From Nigrospora sphaerica (Eukaryota; Ascomycota; Sordariomycetes; Amphisphaeriales; Apiosporaceae): 64,000 nucleotides of DNA. The position numbers and the translations under genes were made by a program. The notes under the pieces are model-generated. The model had not been told where the DNA came from, made no database searches, and was given only the letters and a program-made list of their open reading frames with translations. The stretch is taken from assembly GCA_018287875.1 (NCBI GenBank), contig JAGVVL010000015.1, forward strand, positions 2,108,001-2,172,000, written 5' to 3'. Below are positions 1-11,220 of this stretch, piece by piece; the first letter of the stretch is position 1; each line of letters begins with the position of its first letter.

Positions 1-1043
1 ACCTCGTAGTTATCACGCTCGATGCCGTCGTAATGGCCCGTCCGCGCATACGAGCGCTTCACAAGCTTCGGGTCCATGAAGGTCGGGTACCAGTGGACGC
101 CCGCGCGGCCGGCGCCGCTGTCGGGCTGAAACTCCACCCCGGGTATCTCCCGGAACGCTTCGACAAAGGGCACTGAGCACGGCGTTAGCCAGTGGTCTTT
201 TGGCGATGGCGAGCTGAGACCTACCGACGGCTGGATATTGATACGACGGAAACCCAACTTTGACGCCCGACGTGTCGCCCCAGTAGGACGAATCGACGGT
301 CATGTTGACGGACTCGGCCACGGCCGGGTCGGGCGGAGTGAATGTCAAGGCCTCCGCGGTGTTAGCAGGGAGGTGCCGACTCGGGAAACTCGAGGCCCGT
401 TATGAAAACTCAGGCTCGCTGCGAAACTCTAGGCCCGTCATGGCTCACCTTTTTAAAGTACGGCAGCAGCCCTGCCCAAGTCCATTCCGACTGGTCGCCG
501 AAGAAGCCGCCCCAGCGATCGTAGTCTTCCGTGGTGCCGCGGACCACCATCATGGCATTGACCGCCGAGCTCCCACCCAAGACGTTGCCAGCCCTCACAC
601 GAAAAGCGCGATTGAGCAGGTTCTCCTGGGTCGCCGAGGTGATGTTGTACAGGTATGGCCCGCCCACGGCGAGGAGACCACCGCCGACGTCGTCGATCAC
701 GGGCGAATTCACTGCTGCGTTTTAGTAGTAGCGCGAAAAGGCATGCTCGCAGCAGGTATAACACGTACCGAGCGGGCCGTTCTCGATGACGAGGACGGTG
801 GCTGAAGAACATTCTGATGAGCACAGATCTCCGGATTGTGGAGGCGAAAGACGCACTTTTGCCGTCCTCGGTCAGGCGGTCCGCTACCGTGAGGCCCGAC
901 GTGCCGCCCCCGACGACAATGTAGTCGTAGGCTGGCTGGACATCGCCACGCCCACGCACGCGTTGCGCTGAGGCTGGCTGTGCCAATGCCAGGCCTCCAA
1001 GGACGAGGCCGCGGAGGCGCGTGAGCGAAGATTCGGAAAGCAT
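1..1043 (-). CDS. GMC-family FAD oxidoreductase, secreted (partial, C-terminus beyond the left edge)
   Basis: Glucose-methanol-choline oxidoreductases are FAD enzymes that oxidise alcohols, sugars or aromatic alcohols. The start at 1043 gives a signal-peptide-like N-terminus (MLSESSLTRLRGLVLGG, cleavage near ALAQPASA). The FAD-binding Rossmann motif DYIVVGGGTSG follows, then TVLVIENGPLG, then the family signature GNVLGGSSAVNAMMVVRG. I infer four introns from splice sites that keep frame: about 870-790, 765-720, 440-350, and 173-224 (GTAGGT...CAG, joining QYPAV to VPFVEAF). The last visible segment reads HWYPTFMDP and continues past base 1, so the substrate domain and catalytic His/Asn are missing from the window. 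It is divergent from the asparagine synthase gene, 1.6 kb away. Family assignment is secure; the substrate is unknown. Confidence 0.9.
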
Positions 1044-2625
1044 CTTGCTCCTAGGTGTTCGACAACGAAGCCACGGATGCAGAGCCAGAGTTCCCTCGCG
1101 AACTCGGTCGAACAAGAAACTCTCTGGCTCTTAAAGGACCCCGAAAGCCATCGAACGACACGTCGGGCGGCCATGCCCCCCAATGCGACATCGCGGGACG
1201 GTGCAGTTGCGAAATGTAGCTAGTAGCTGTCTTGGGTAGGACTTGGCGGGCTCTCCCCTGGCCAGGACAAATTAGAAGGCAAGATGCCAAGCCCCTACTA
1301 TACCCTGCTCCATTGGATAAACCAGTTGATAGCACGGATTCGCTGCCCCACGGCTTTTTATACGGTCGCCGCATTGCTACCCCGCGGGCCTGGACTCGAC
1401 GACTTTGGCCCTTTGCCCGGGCGCCAGCACCGGCTCTAGCCCCGGCAGAAGCCTGGGCCTCGTCAAGGCAGACCAAAACCCAGTGGCTTAGGGGGCGGGG
1501 GGGGGGGGAGGGGGAGTTAGAGGAGATGTAATACCCAAGGCGGTGTGATCAGGTGGACCAACGGTTCTGATGAGTAATACCCACGACTAACAGGGTTACG
1601 CAGCTGTGCCGAAGGCAACCCTGGAATTAAGCAGTGCTCGCGCGGGGTACGGCGCAGTCGCGCCTTCGCCAGCAGCCGGGCGTCCGATGCTACCCCCGTG
1701 AGACCAGCCGCTTCCGGGTCCGGTGAAAGGTGGGGTAGGAGGAGGTGCAGGGCATGACGCCGACGCATCGACCGATCCGGTTGCCGTGCGCGCCCCTCTC
1801 TTAACGAGACGCCGCGCTGTCGCACAACTCAGCCGGCTTCTTCCCTAAATCTGACTTGTGCGACAACCATGGGGCCGGTGGTAGTCGTTCGATTGGTGCT
1901 TTCGTGATGTCTCTGAGTAAGCAAGCCGAGGATAAACGACATAGTTCATACAAGGCGTATATTGCCCCGGCCGGCTCACGCTGTTGAGATCGAAACCCTG
2001 TCATGACGAATCCCGGTCCTTCCGCCGGGGGAAGCCTCGGGAGGAGATTGCGGGGCAACCGAGGTATCCAGTCCAATGACGGGTATGATGTTGTACGCGC
2101 AGATGCATATTCGGCCGCTCGGCGTTTCGCGGTCCCTCCTAAAGGCCGAGCGCAAGCGGACTTGCCAGCGCGTGAAGCATCACAGCCAGTCAGTGGAACA
2201 GTGCGTTCGGGTTCCAACGCTTGTCTCGCATATGGCGTGCCTGGCCCTGTACCCCAGCGCGGTCAGGTCGCCCATTGGCATATAGTTTCCACTAAGAAAC
2301 AGAACTGTGTGGCCCGGCTTCATCAGACGAACTTTAGTATGCTGACAGCCATCCTGCGCGCCGGTGCTCACGAGAGAAAATAGTCTAAAGCCCATAATGA
2401 CGGTACTTGCCAGCCCGTTGCATCCCTTCTAGCAACGGTCGGATGCAACGGGTCATCGGGCTCTGCCGGCATGCGGAGGCGGGCTGCGCGTCGTTAGGAC
2501 CGTCTTCGGCAGCCTGTCATCTGCCACCATGGCGTATAAAGGCTCATCATGAGAACGTCGGAAAGGCCTACATGTCAAACGGCAGAGTCCTCCGGTTCCC
2601 CAGCCCTCCGTTTGTCTTCTTCAAA
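1044..2625. other. Divergent intergenic region with G-run and hairpin
   Basis: No convincing gene lies between the GMC oxidoreductase and the asparagine synthase; the ORFs are short and lack domains or splice structure. The stretch holds a nearly pure G tract at about 1491-1516, with potential for G-quadruplex formation on the + strand, and a perfect 12-bp inverted repeat at 2414-2452. Promoters for both flanking genes must lie here. Confidence 0.6.
2414..2452. repeat. Perfect 12-bp inverted repeat upstream of asparagine synthase
   Basis: CCCGTTGCATCC at 2414-2425 is followed by its exact reverse complement at 2441-2452, with a 15-nt spacer. It lies about 175 bp before the asparagine synthase ATG. 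It could be a dimeric transcription-factor site or an RNA hairpin in the 5' leader; which of these is not known. Confidence 0.7.
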
Positions 2626-5004
2626 ATGTGCGGTATCAGCGTCGTTGTGCCGTTGAGGCGGACCGTCTTGCCGGGTAATCATAGCAACGGCATGAATGGC
2701 AACGGCGTCAACGGCGTCAACGGCCATAGCACCTCCCTCGAAAAGAGGCTCTCGTCGAGCCTCAATCTCATTGCCCACCGGGGTCCGGATGCTCAGGGCA
2801 TCTGGACAGATCCCACAAAGACACTCGGTGAGCCTGTCTGGACTCAGGGATGTGTTGCCTGCTCACATCCATCTCACAGGCCTGGGGCACTGCCGCCTGT
2901 CCATCATCGACCTCTCCCCCGACGGTGTCCAGCCTCTGCATGACGACGAGGGTCACATCCATGCCGTCGTGAATGGCGAGATATACGACCATGAACGTCT
3001 CCGGGAACAGTGCATCCGGGAACTCGGGTATAAGTTCAGAGGCCATAGCGACTCCGAAACCGTCATCGCCTTGTATAAGCACTACGGTGCCCCGACTTTC
3101 CTGGAGTACATGCGCGGCGAATTCTCGCTCGTCATCTATGACGACCGCACGGGTGAAGTGTTCGCGGCCCGCGACCGTTTCGGCATCAAACCTCTGTATT
3201 GGACCGTCGTGGGCCATGAACTCTTCATAGCCGCCGAGATGAAGGCCTTTCTGCCTTTGGGTTGGCGGCCCGAATGGGACACTCGTGCCATCGCCACGGA
3301 TGGGTGCTTCCAAGCTGACGGGACCATCTTTCGAAATACTCACAAGGTTCAGTGTCCTCATCAGCTGGGCTTGCGTCCACGTCCATCCCAGCTGACCGCC
3401 TTACGGCATAGGTGCGACCGGGTTACTACATGATGGTGTCTCGCGAGGGAACCATCACTCACCATCAATACTGGGAGATTCAGTACCCCGAAAAGGTAAA
3501 GCCACGGCATGGATCGGAATGACGGGATACAAGCCGGCTAACGAGGCTTGGCAGACCCGAGTCGAAACGCGGACCGTCGAAGAGATGATCGCACAGGTGC
3601 GGGAAAAGATGGTCGAGGCGGTACGCTTGCGCTTGCGCGCCGACGTTCCCGTTGGTATCTACTTGTCGGGCGGCCTCGACTCCTCCACCGTGGCGGGCGT
3701 GGCCAAGCACCTGGTAGAGACCGAGGGCATACACATGGGTAGCCAGAAAGCGTCGGACCGGATTGCCTGCTTTTGCATTCAGTTCGACAAGGACTCGGGA
3801 TTCGACGAGTCGGGTAAGTCCAACAGTCATCGGTATTCTCGGGCAGTCGCTCAACCGCAGGCCAGACATTGCCGAAAGGACAGCAGAGTACCTCGGCGTC
3901 CAAATGCACACGCTCGACATGAACGAAGCTGCGTTGGCCCGGCATTTTGAAGACTCCACGTGGCACAACGAACAGCACACCTTTGACATGAACACCGTCG
4001 GGAAATACGCCCTGTCGCGGCTGCCTCGGGACCACGGCTTCAAGGTCATATTGAGTGGCGAGGGCGCCGACGAGCTCTTCGCTGGCTATTCCTGGTTTGT
4101 GCCCGACTACCTGCTCGAACCGGACGGTGCCATGCCGGACTCGCCTCTCAACAAGGACCTCAAGCTGTTCGAGAGATTTCGTGATGCGGCCGTCGCCGAC
4201 ACTCAGGCCATGTTGAGCAATGTGGGTGTGTCTTCCCAGGCTTCCAAAGCCGAGCTGGAGCCGGAGGTGCGGGAGCAGGTGAACCACACCCACGGCACCC
4301 ATCTTCTTTACCGAGCCATAACGAGGGATGTTTTCGATCCCAGGCTCCAAAAGATGGCAAGCCCCAGCCAGTGCCTGTCCGAAACGATCCAAAGGTCCTG
4401 GAGCGGCACCGTGAGGGACAAGATCAAGAACAGTTGGCATCCCCTGCACACATCCATGTATATCTGGTGCCAGAAAGAGTTGGCCAACTTCATCTTGACG
4501 ATCTTGGGTGACCGCACCGAGATGGCGCACAGCATTGAGGGTCGCCCTCCGTTCCTGGACCATGAGCTGTTCGAACTGGTGGCCAACATGCCGCCCAGCG
4601 TTAAACTGCATTACAAGTCGGGAGGCGAGTCCCTGGACAGCGGTTCCAGCATCTGGTGGGACAAGAACATCGACACGGTCCACAGCAGGTTCTGGGAGAA
4701 ATGGATTCTGCGTGAGGCAGCCAAGCCCTTCCTGACCGACGAAGTTTATCGACGAAGGAAGCACCCGTACACGGCCCCCGTGGTTTACGCGAAGGGCGGT
4801 TCCCTGCATCAATTGTTTTCCCGCCTTCTGACAAAAGAAAATGTGGACTCAGTGGGCTTCTTGAACTGGCCAATTCTTGAGGAGTCTTTGGACACGGGGT
4901 TTGGCGAGAATGCTGATCGGGTCGCCTTCCGCCGGTGCGTGACGGCGGGGTGCCTGGTGACAATTGGGCAGAAATTCGGAGTCGCCAGGGCCGAGTTGGA
5001 TTGA
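2626..5004 (+). CDS. AsnB-type asparagine synthase (glutamine-hydrolysing)
   Basis: Predicted to transfer amide nitrogen from glutamine to an acyl-adenylate; the classic reaction makes asparagine from aspartate. The protein begins Met-Cys-Gly, so Cys2 is the N-terminal nucleophile of class II glutaminases, which fixes the start. Glutaminase motifs include IAHRGPD, NGEIYDH and ARDRFGIKPLYW. The synthase domain has the ATP-pyrophosphatase loop YLSGGLDSS and later SGEGADELFAGY. Exons are 2626-2827, 2880-3346, 3412-3495, 3555-3813 and 3866-5004 (716 aa, longer than yeast Asn1-type enzymes and nearer bacterial AsnB). The donor of intron 2 (GTTCAG) is weak. An Asn/Gly-rich insertion (residues about 22-36) follows the first strand. 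Whether it is a housekeeping enzyme or a secondary-metabolism amidase-like enzyme cannot be told; no cluster core gene is near. Confidence 0.93.
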
Positions 5005-5247
5005 CCTGTCACTGGAAGCATGCGAGCGACTTCTCGTGCTTGCATCATGTTTGTATCTTCTGTAGAACTTGGGTTTCCCGCTGGTGCGCGATTCGATTGT
5101 TTACTCATGTCTGGCGTCAAGCGAATAGCCGTACCAGGCCATATTGGTCCGTAATGTGTCTGACAAATAACACCGTCTGCAAAAGTATCATCCCGTTCCT
5201 CATCATGCCCCATTGTCCGTCCGCGGCCGCGCACTTCTCCTTGGTCG

Positions 5248-6207
5248 TTATTCGGAATCGGGCATCTGTAACTTCCCAATGACGGGCTCGAGGAGACGAG
5301 GCAGAATCTCAGCTGCGTCGCCCTGAAAGAAGAAATCCCGGTTCCTCAGCCCCATCTTCGAACGGGGGTCGGGATTGACCACGACCACGGTGGCGCCCTG
5401 GCGTTGCGCACGATTCGTATACCCCGCCGCTGGGTAGACGGCGGCGGCCGTGCCGATGACGAGCATGATGTCAATGTCGGCACTCTCTACCCATTCGTCC
5501 GCCTCTTCCAGCATGCCGGCAGGCAGAGGCTCTCCGAACCACACGACGCCGGGTCGAAGCAACGACGTTTTTCCAGACTCCTCGCATCTGGGGCAATGGG
5601 GCAAGTCTCCGAGCTTGATGGAAGGAGGAGGGATGGCGGGGTCGAGGAGCGGCATCGTCTGGTTGGGGGGATAGTCCACCGAGGCGGGAGCCAAGGCCGG
5701 GCACACTGGGTCTCGAGTCACATTGGGCTCGATGTAGCCACAATCGTCGAAGCACTTGATGTCAAGAAGATTCCCGTGCAACATCCGCAGAGAGGAAGCC
5801 GGGTGCTTGGCGCGTGTAGAGAGGCCTGGATTGGATGGGAGTCAGACATGGTCATCCGTATTGGAACGGCGGGCCGTACCGTCAACATTTTGGGTCAAGC
5901 ACAAGAAGTTCGGGTTCACCCTCGATAGTTGGGCGAGCGCGTAATGGGCGGCGTTGGGCTTGGCCTTGAGCGCCATGTGTCTACGCCAGGCGTAGAAGAG
6001 CCAGACAAGTCCCGGGTCAGCGGCGAAGGCCTCGGGCGTGGCCAGGGACGTGGGCTCGTGGTTTCTCCATAGTCCGCCGGCCCCGCGGAAGGTGGGAAGG
6101 CCCGACGACGCGGACAAGCCGGCACCGCAGAGGGCGAGAATGCGGTTCGCTCCCTTCAGCAGCTTCTGAAACTCTGCAACGTCCGTCTGGGGACGTGGAC
6201 CGGGCAT
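5248..6207 (-). CDS. Sirtuin, class III-like NAD-dependent protein deacylase
   Basis: NAD-dependent lysine deacylase of the SIR2 family, 301 aa over two exons (6207-5880 and 5825-5248; 54-bp intron joining TQNVDG to LSTRAKHP). Visible motifs are CGAGLSASSGLPTFRG for NAD binding, TQNVD, and the catalytic His in MLHGNL. Zinc ligands lie in CFDDCGY and in CPRCEESG, and VVWFGEPLP matches the SIRT5 pattern. The helix LFYAWRRHMA carries the Tyr-x-x-Arg pair that in SIRT5 and CobB binds acidic acyl groups, so desuccinylase/demalonylase activity is plausible. The family is often mitochondrial; no clear presequence is seen. It is convergent with the asparagine synthase gene, 243 bp between stops. Confidence 0.93.
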
Positions 6208-7120
6208 AGTCGGTGGGTCACGGCGGTGTTGGCGAGCGGGAAGTAAGGGTGGTCTTTCAACACTATCCGATGCTTAGCTGGATGGCAAAGCTGGTGAGCC
6301 ATGGCTTAAGGTGGACGGTTCAAACCCACCTGGCGTAAACCGGATTCTTTAAGGGCGGATTGTTACGAGGCTGGGTACCGTGAGGAGGATCCAGGCACGA
6401 GTAGGGCCACCCGCGCAAGGCTTGGCTTTACGGAAAGTGAGGGCTGCAAGTCTAGGCTCCCATCTTTACTTTAGTTTGGACGGCAATTGTCGGCCGCGGC
6501 TCGATTTAACTCCCTGTCCTTGGTTGCCAGGGGGTAGCAGAAGTGACTCATCTAAAAGGGTAACTGGCTCAGCACACTAACACCCTTTTAGTTGAGTCAC
6601 TTCTTCCGCTACCCCCCTCGGTTGCCTCGTTCTTGGTGGCTGCCTGCCGAGCTTGCCACGGAAGTTGAAGGTGACTTGACGGGCGCTGGCCAATGACGCA
6701 AGCAGGGTACTCGTTACTTCCCCTCTTGTTTTAAGCATGTACATGTACAGGGCCGCAGGGCTGGACCCGCTCCGCTGACGGGGTCGTGGTTGCTAGTAGG
6801 TACATAGTTGCAACGACTCAAGAGCTCCAGGTGCATGTGCCTCTATGTCATGGAACACGAGGTGCGGCTGTATGAGATAACGGCTGAGAGGATGGCAGCA
6901 TGGGATTTAAGCTTGGTCTTGCCCCCATGGCATAGGAGCGAGTTTTAAGTGTCGATGCTGGATTACAGAGAGATGCTAAAGTAGCAAGACTCTGCAAGTG
7001 CATCATGGACAACATCGATTGGGAGACAACCTTAGGTTGTTCCATTGGACGCTAACCCCCTTGCATTATACGTTCTGGCCGGCGAAACCACGGCCCCCGG
7101 CAGTTCTGCCGACACCCAAC
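6208..7120. other. Intergenic region carrying a fold-back repeat
   Basis: No supported gene. Besides the inverted-repeat element listed separately, the region holds a small GTACATGTAC-like palindrome near 6737 and nothing else I recognise. Confidence 0.5.
6529..6618. mobile_element. Fold-back MITE-like element with near-identical inverted arms
   Basis: The left arm (6530-6561) and right arm (6582-6616) are reverse complements over about 32 nt, apart from one substitution in the AAGTGACTCA-CTAAAAGGG part and a 3-nt length difference. The spacer is only 20 nt. Both sides carry GGTTGCC just outside the arms (6522-6528 and 6620-6626), consistent with a 7-8 bp target-site duplication. The ends begin with (C/G)AGGGGG, as in hAT-type termini. 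The arms include TGACTCA, a Gcn4/AP-1-type site. Classification as hAT-like is inference; the inverted repeat itself is directly visible. Confidence 0.65.
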
Positions 7121-7871
7121 TCAAAGATGTTCAGCGAAAAAGTCGGCCACCCGCTGGTAACCACGTTCATACTCGGTGCGGATCTTCTCGTCCTCGAGCT
7201 TCGCCCGCGCGCCCATCCAGCCATGGAACATGCTTTCGTAAGTCTCGACGACGCCCGTCTTGCCCGGCCGCGCCAGGATCTCCTGGTACTGGGCCACCAC
7301 GTCGGCCGGCTCTTCCGGCGAGGCCAACAGGATGTGCGGGGCCGTCAAGGCCTCAGCGTCCTCAGCGGCCAGTAGGCTGGCGTTGGTTAGCGGGAAACGG
7401 GGACGGCGTCACAAACATAGCGCCAACTTACCCGGGATGTGCCGTGCCACTGGCGGCAAACCTCCTGCCCTGGCCTGCGTTGCCCTCGCCCGTGACCAGC
7501 ACGGCCACCTTGCCGCCCCAGCAAAGCCCGAAAACCGCCCACTTCTCGTCGTCGATCTGCGCCCATCTCGCACCCGCTTCCTTGCGGACCCGGAGGAGAT
7601 TGGCGACGCCCCGCGCCATGTTGGCCGGTCCCTCAAGGAAGGCGGCCACGGCCGCCTTCTTCTCGTCCGTGTCCGGGGGCAGGTTGGCGTGGTCAAAGTA
7701 GGTCCCGTTCAGAAAGTCGGGAACAAGCACCAGCGCGTTGAGAGAGGCTGACAGACGGTCGGCGCCTTGCAGCGTCTGGGGCACAAGCCCGAATATATCG
7801 TAGACGAGGACCACGGCTCGTGATGGGTTCTCGGGAGACACGATATCTAGAAAGCTGGTCTGAGTAGTCAT
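7121..7871 (-). CDS. Dienelactone hydrolase-family alpha/beta hydrolase
   Basis: A cytosolic alpha/beta hydrolase of the DLH family, whose founding members open dienelactones in aromatic degradation; many fungal members have unknown substrates. It is 231 aa in two exons (7871-7432 and 7376-7121), with a 55-bp intron whose donor GTAAGT and acceptor CCAG keep frame. The nucleophile elbow FGLCWGG carries the Cys typical of DLH in place of Ser. The N-terminal VYDIFGL matches the family's oxyanion-side motif, and MFHGWMGAR holds the catalytic His; the Asp is expected near LLASPEEP. No signal peptide. Length fits the family (about 230-250 aa). Confidence 0.92.
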
Positions 7872-10840
7872 TCGGTACGCGCTAGGCGCCGGTCATATAA
7901 TGTGTATGGAATCCACATATGAAAGAGCTTACAAGTCTTCAAGTCCGCAATTGTCTCCCACTGTCCTTTGGGACGGTAGTCCGCGGCGGCAGGTTGTCGC
8001 TTGCAACAGGCTTCGCTGGCCATTTTGAGGCGAGAGCTTGGAGGGAAGAAATCCGAGAGGAGGGGTCTGGGGAGAAGTAGTTGTGATGATTCAAGACAGG
8101 ATGCACCAAGTCGTCTCACCATCCGTCTATGAACGAGTGCCCTCAAATACTCCAACACGTCTTTTATCTCCCTAGTGCTTGCCGTGTAGGTAGGTCGTAA
8201 CAATTGGCTAGCAGGCGGAGATAAGGACGGTTCGGACGGACGTAAGATCAGGTACCCGGCTACCCAAGCTTTCATACTACATAAGGTGGGGTTCGCCGGG
8301 GCCGATACGGGTAGCCGTACCCGCTTCGGAGCCGGTGTTCGGGCTGACATGGGACGACGGGGTCAACATCTTCCCCCCAACCATGGCCCTGTGTTACTCT
8401 TACTTCTCTCTGGTTGGAGTGTTTATACAACACAGTCGTTATGAGAATGGCACCGAAGGCTGCGGTTCGAATGCCTTGGAAGCAGGGGCCGCCGCTCGGT
8501 GAGGCTATTCGCAAGCATTGGGGCCAACAATGGCGGGCAAGTCGCGTTCGGGCACAACGCACGATTTAACCTGTTCACAGCACATTTAGATCCCAAGAAT
8601 ATTCTTCTGGGGTCGTTTGAAATTGAGGTATGAGTTCAGAGACGAATGTAATCAATCACATGATATAAACGGCGCAAGAAAGTCTCACAGTATTGCTCGC
8701 GAAAGGGCTGTATCCAGGAAACCGAACCGACTCTTGGCATTCGCATTGGATTAGTCCGGGAAAGGAGGCGCTGAATCGGGTTCTCTTTCTATTACTGCTA
8801 GTAGTGAGATTCGTTCTGCCCTTTGTTTGGCATGATCCTTGGTACGAATGGGTATCAGTCTTCAGCTAGGCAGCGGCCACTCCGGCCCATTGCCGGTTAC
8901 TCCATTGTGTAGGTAAGTACATACATACTGGCACATTGACCATGGGGCCGCATCCTTCAACTTTCTTTCCCCCTTTAGTTGTGCCCCAAATTCAACAAGC
9001 TGTTCGTCGAGAATGCAACACTTGCACCTCAAAGGGGCCGATGCTACTATGCCCCATTTCGATTATGACGAGTGTCACAGTCACCCACTGGGTCCCAGAT
9101 GACCAGAACTAAAAATTGATCCACATCCTCCAGGTGGAAGTGTAAAATACGAGGCAGGGTGCCATCCCGCGGTCCCCGGACTCATGTACCGTCGGCATCA
9201 TCTTGCATAGAGAATGGGGTACATACACAGGACGGCGGCAAACAGATCACGGCAGGGACGACGAAATGGGGATGGAAAGCGCGGCTCCAACGACGTACAG
9301 TCACCATGGACGGCATATTCAAAGCTTTTCTGTAACCATCAACGACAAAGAGGTAATTGGAAAATCCGATGTGCCTCGCACGCGGTCGAAACCATCATCT
9401 TTCCCTCCTTCATTGGGCAGATCGCATCATTAAGCAATGGCACAACAGTGGGAGGAAAACGTCGCATGATGACCAAGGTTGCGGCAACAGAAGAGACCCG
9501 AGGCTCCGAAGCTGGGCGGGGAGGGAATTCCGGATGAACGGTCACGTTGGGGGGAATGAGCGGCGACTGGCTGGATGCGAGACGATCCGTCCAAGGGCAC
9601 ATGGGATGAGGCATCCTGCCGGGGTCCTCTCATCGTGCCCACTGGCCCCTTATGGTTCGATAGCCATCGGATCCTTCATCTGAACTGTACGCGCTGAATA
9701 TGCCAATGGGCAGGCAGACTGGCCCGGGCTGCATCGCGTGGCCCTGCAGGCGGGCGCCGTTTGGACGGGGCTGGGGGCTCTTTCTTAGCTCATCTTGGTA
9801 GCACCCCATCCCCGCAAGACAGTGGGCGGAAGTGTAAGCGTATGCCACGGAAAAGGGCGGGCTGCGGCTCTGCAACACACGGTTAAGAATTGTAAAACAT
9901 CAAGACGACCAAGATTGCTGTGGCAGGGGGGGTGGCACGCGTGTCGCCGGAGGGAGCCTTGGCGGGTAGGTTTACAGGCATCCTGGCCCCACTGCATTAT
10001 AAGGAGAGCCCTGGCATTGTGGGGCTGCGTCGTCGACCCCAAGCCGCCGTTGAGAGCCGAGCTCCTGTTTTCAGTCGCAGACGGAGACGCGCCTCGGCAC
10101 GCCAGCACACGATCAGCACCGCGTCAAGAGGTTTCTGGCCATGCCGTCGCATGACAGCCGAGGCGACGAGATTGGGAGAGGCAGCAATTATGGTCCCGTT
10201 CTGAGAGGAGGACGGGGGCACGCACGCTGCTTTGCCCCCCCTGGAACTGTCGGGATCATGCCATCGGAGGGGGAAACAGGCGGCTCACGCGCAGCGGCAC
10301 TGACTCAAGCCGCCGTTTTCTTACGGCTGGGAAGCAGCTGAACCCTGGCGTTGGCCTGCATCGATCGAGTACTGCGGCCGCACGGGTGCAGGACAAAAGA
10401 AACGATGGGATTCCCTGCGGCGCCGCTAGGTCCTGGGACGGAAACGAAGGGCCCTCATCGCGGTAGCGAGATCTGGTTTTCGATAACGATACGGCGTGTC
10501 TTCCACTCGGCAAAGCTGGCCGCCTGCCGAACCCCCCGATCCCGATCGGTCCCTTTCGGGCGCGTCGTGGGGACGGCCGCCCATCCGCTAGCTGCACGCC
10601 AGGCCATGCCACGGCGGGTCGTCCGTCGTTGAGGCAGATCTCGGGCCAAGCGAGTTTCGCAGATTGGCCACCCCGGCGGAAAACTACAGGCGACGGGAGG
10701 GAGAGGCGGCTGTCTGGAGGAGGGCTTCGACCCGCGAGCCGTCACCTGCGACGACGTGTGTTTGCTGTCTTTTGCCCCTGGCTGGGCTTTCGTCTGATCC
10801 GACGTTTCACCGTCCCGTTCGGGGCTCCAGTGACGCTCGT
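7872..10840. other. Long gene-poor intergenic region
   Basis: Nearly 3 kb with only short, overlapping ORFs on both strands that show no domains, splice logic or third-position bias. I see no transposase, tRNA or repeat array. It separates the DLH gene from the secreted-protein promoter. Confidence 0.55.
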
Positions 10841-10856
10841 GGCAGCCGCGACGGGG

Positions 10857-11036
10857 CACGATGATACCGGCCCCGCCAATGGGTCACGATGATACCCGCC
10901 AATGCGGCGCAACGGTCAAGGCGAACCAGGACCAGCCAATCAGACACAAGCAACGCAAACCAGACCCTGACCAACGCCCTCTGCGCCTCTTGTCGACGCC
11001 TTCAGGCTTTCCAACATGTCCACGCGTATAAGAATA
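10857..11036 (+). promoter_or_regulatory. Candidate promoter of the small secreted protein: duplicated CCAAT unit and TATA box
   Basis: CACGATGATACC followed by CGCCAATG occurs twice (10857-10881, with a 4-5 nt insertion, and 10885-10904). A third CCAAT lies at 10936-10940, and TATAAGAA starts at 11027, about 190 bp before the ATG at 11221. CCAAT boxes are bound by the Hap/NF-Y complex in fungi; binding here is inferred from the motif alone. Confidence 0.5.
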
Positions 11037-11220
11037 TCGACCGTTCCGCCTGATGAAGGTTCTTTTTTCTTATTCACCATCCCATCCAGTCTTTGACCTT
11101 CCCCTCTTACCATTTCATCCACTCACTACGCGACCCGGTGTCGTCTTTCGTTCTTCTCCTCCTTATTCATTCACTCGAAACTTTGACAGTTTTCATTTTA
11201 CACCCCCTCAATCCTTCAAA

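Noticed and set aside
1..5004. Secondary-metabolite gene cluster around the AsnB-type and GMC genes
   Set aside because: No core synthase, cluster regulator or transporter is adjacent in the visible part; two tailoring-type genes are not enough.
6240..6335. tRNA-like sequence (TAGCTGGATGGCAAAGC ... GGTTCAAACCC)
   Set aside because: A- and B-box-like motifs occur, but the T-stem (GACGG against CCACC) and the acceptor stem do not pair.
8445..8495. B-box-like GGTTCGAAT
   Set aside because: No T-stem pairing and no A-box at the right distance.
9785..10154. Overlapping ORFs of about 110-120 codons on both strands
   Set aside because: Composition is typical of chance frames in GC-rich DNA; no motif or promoter context.
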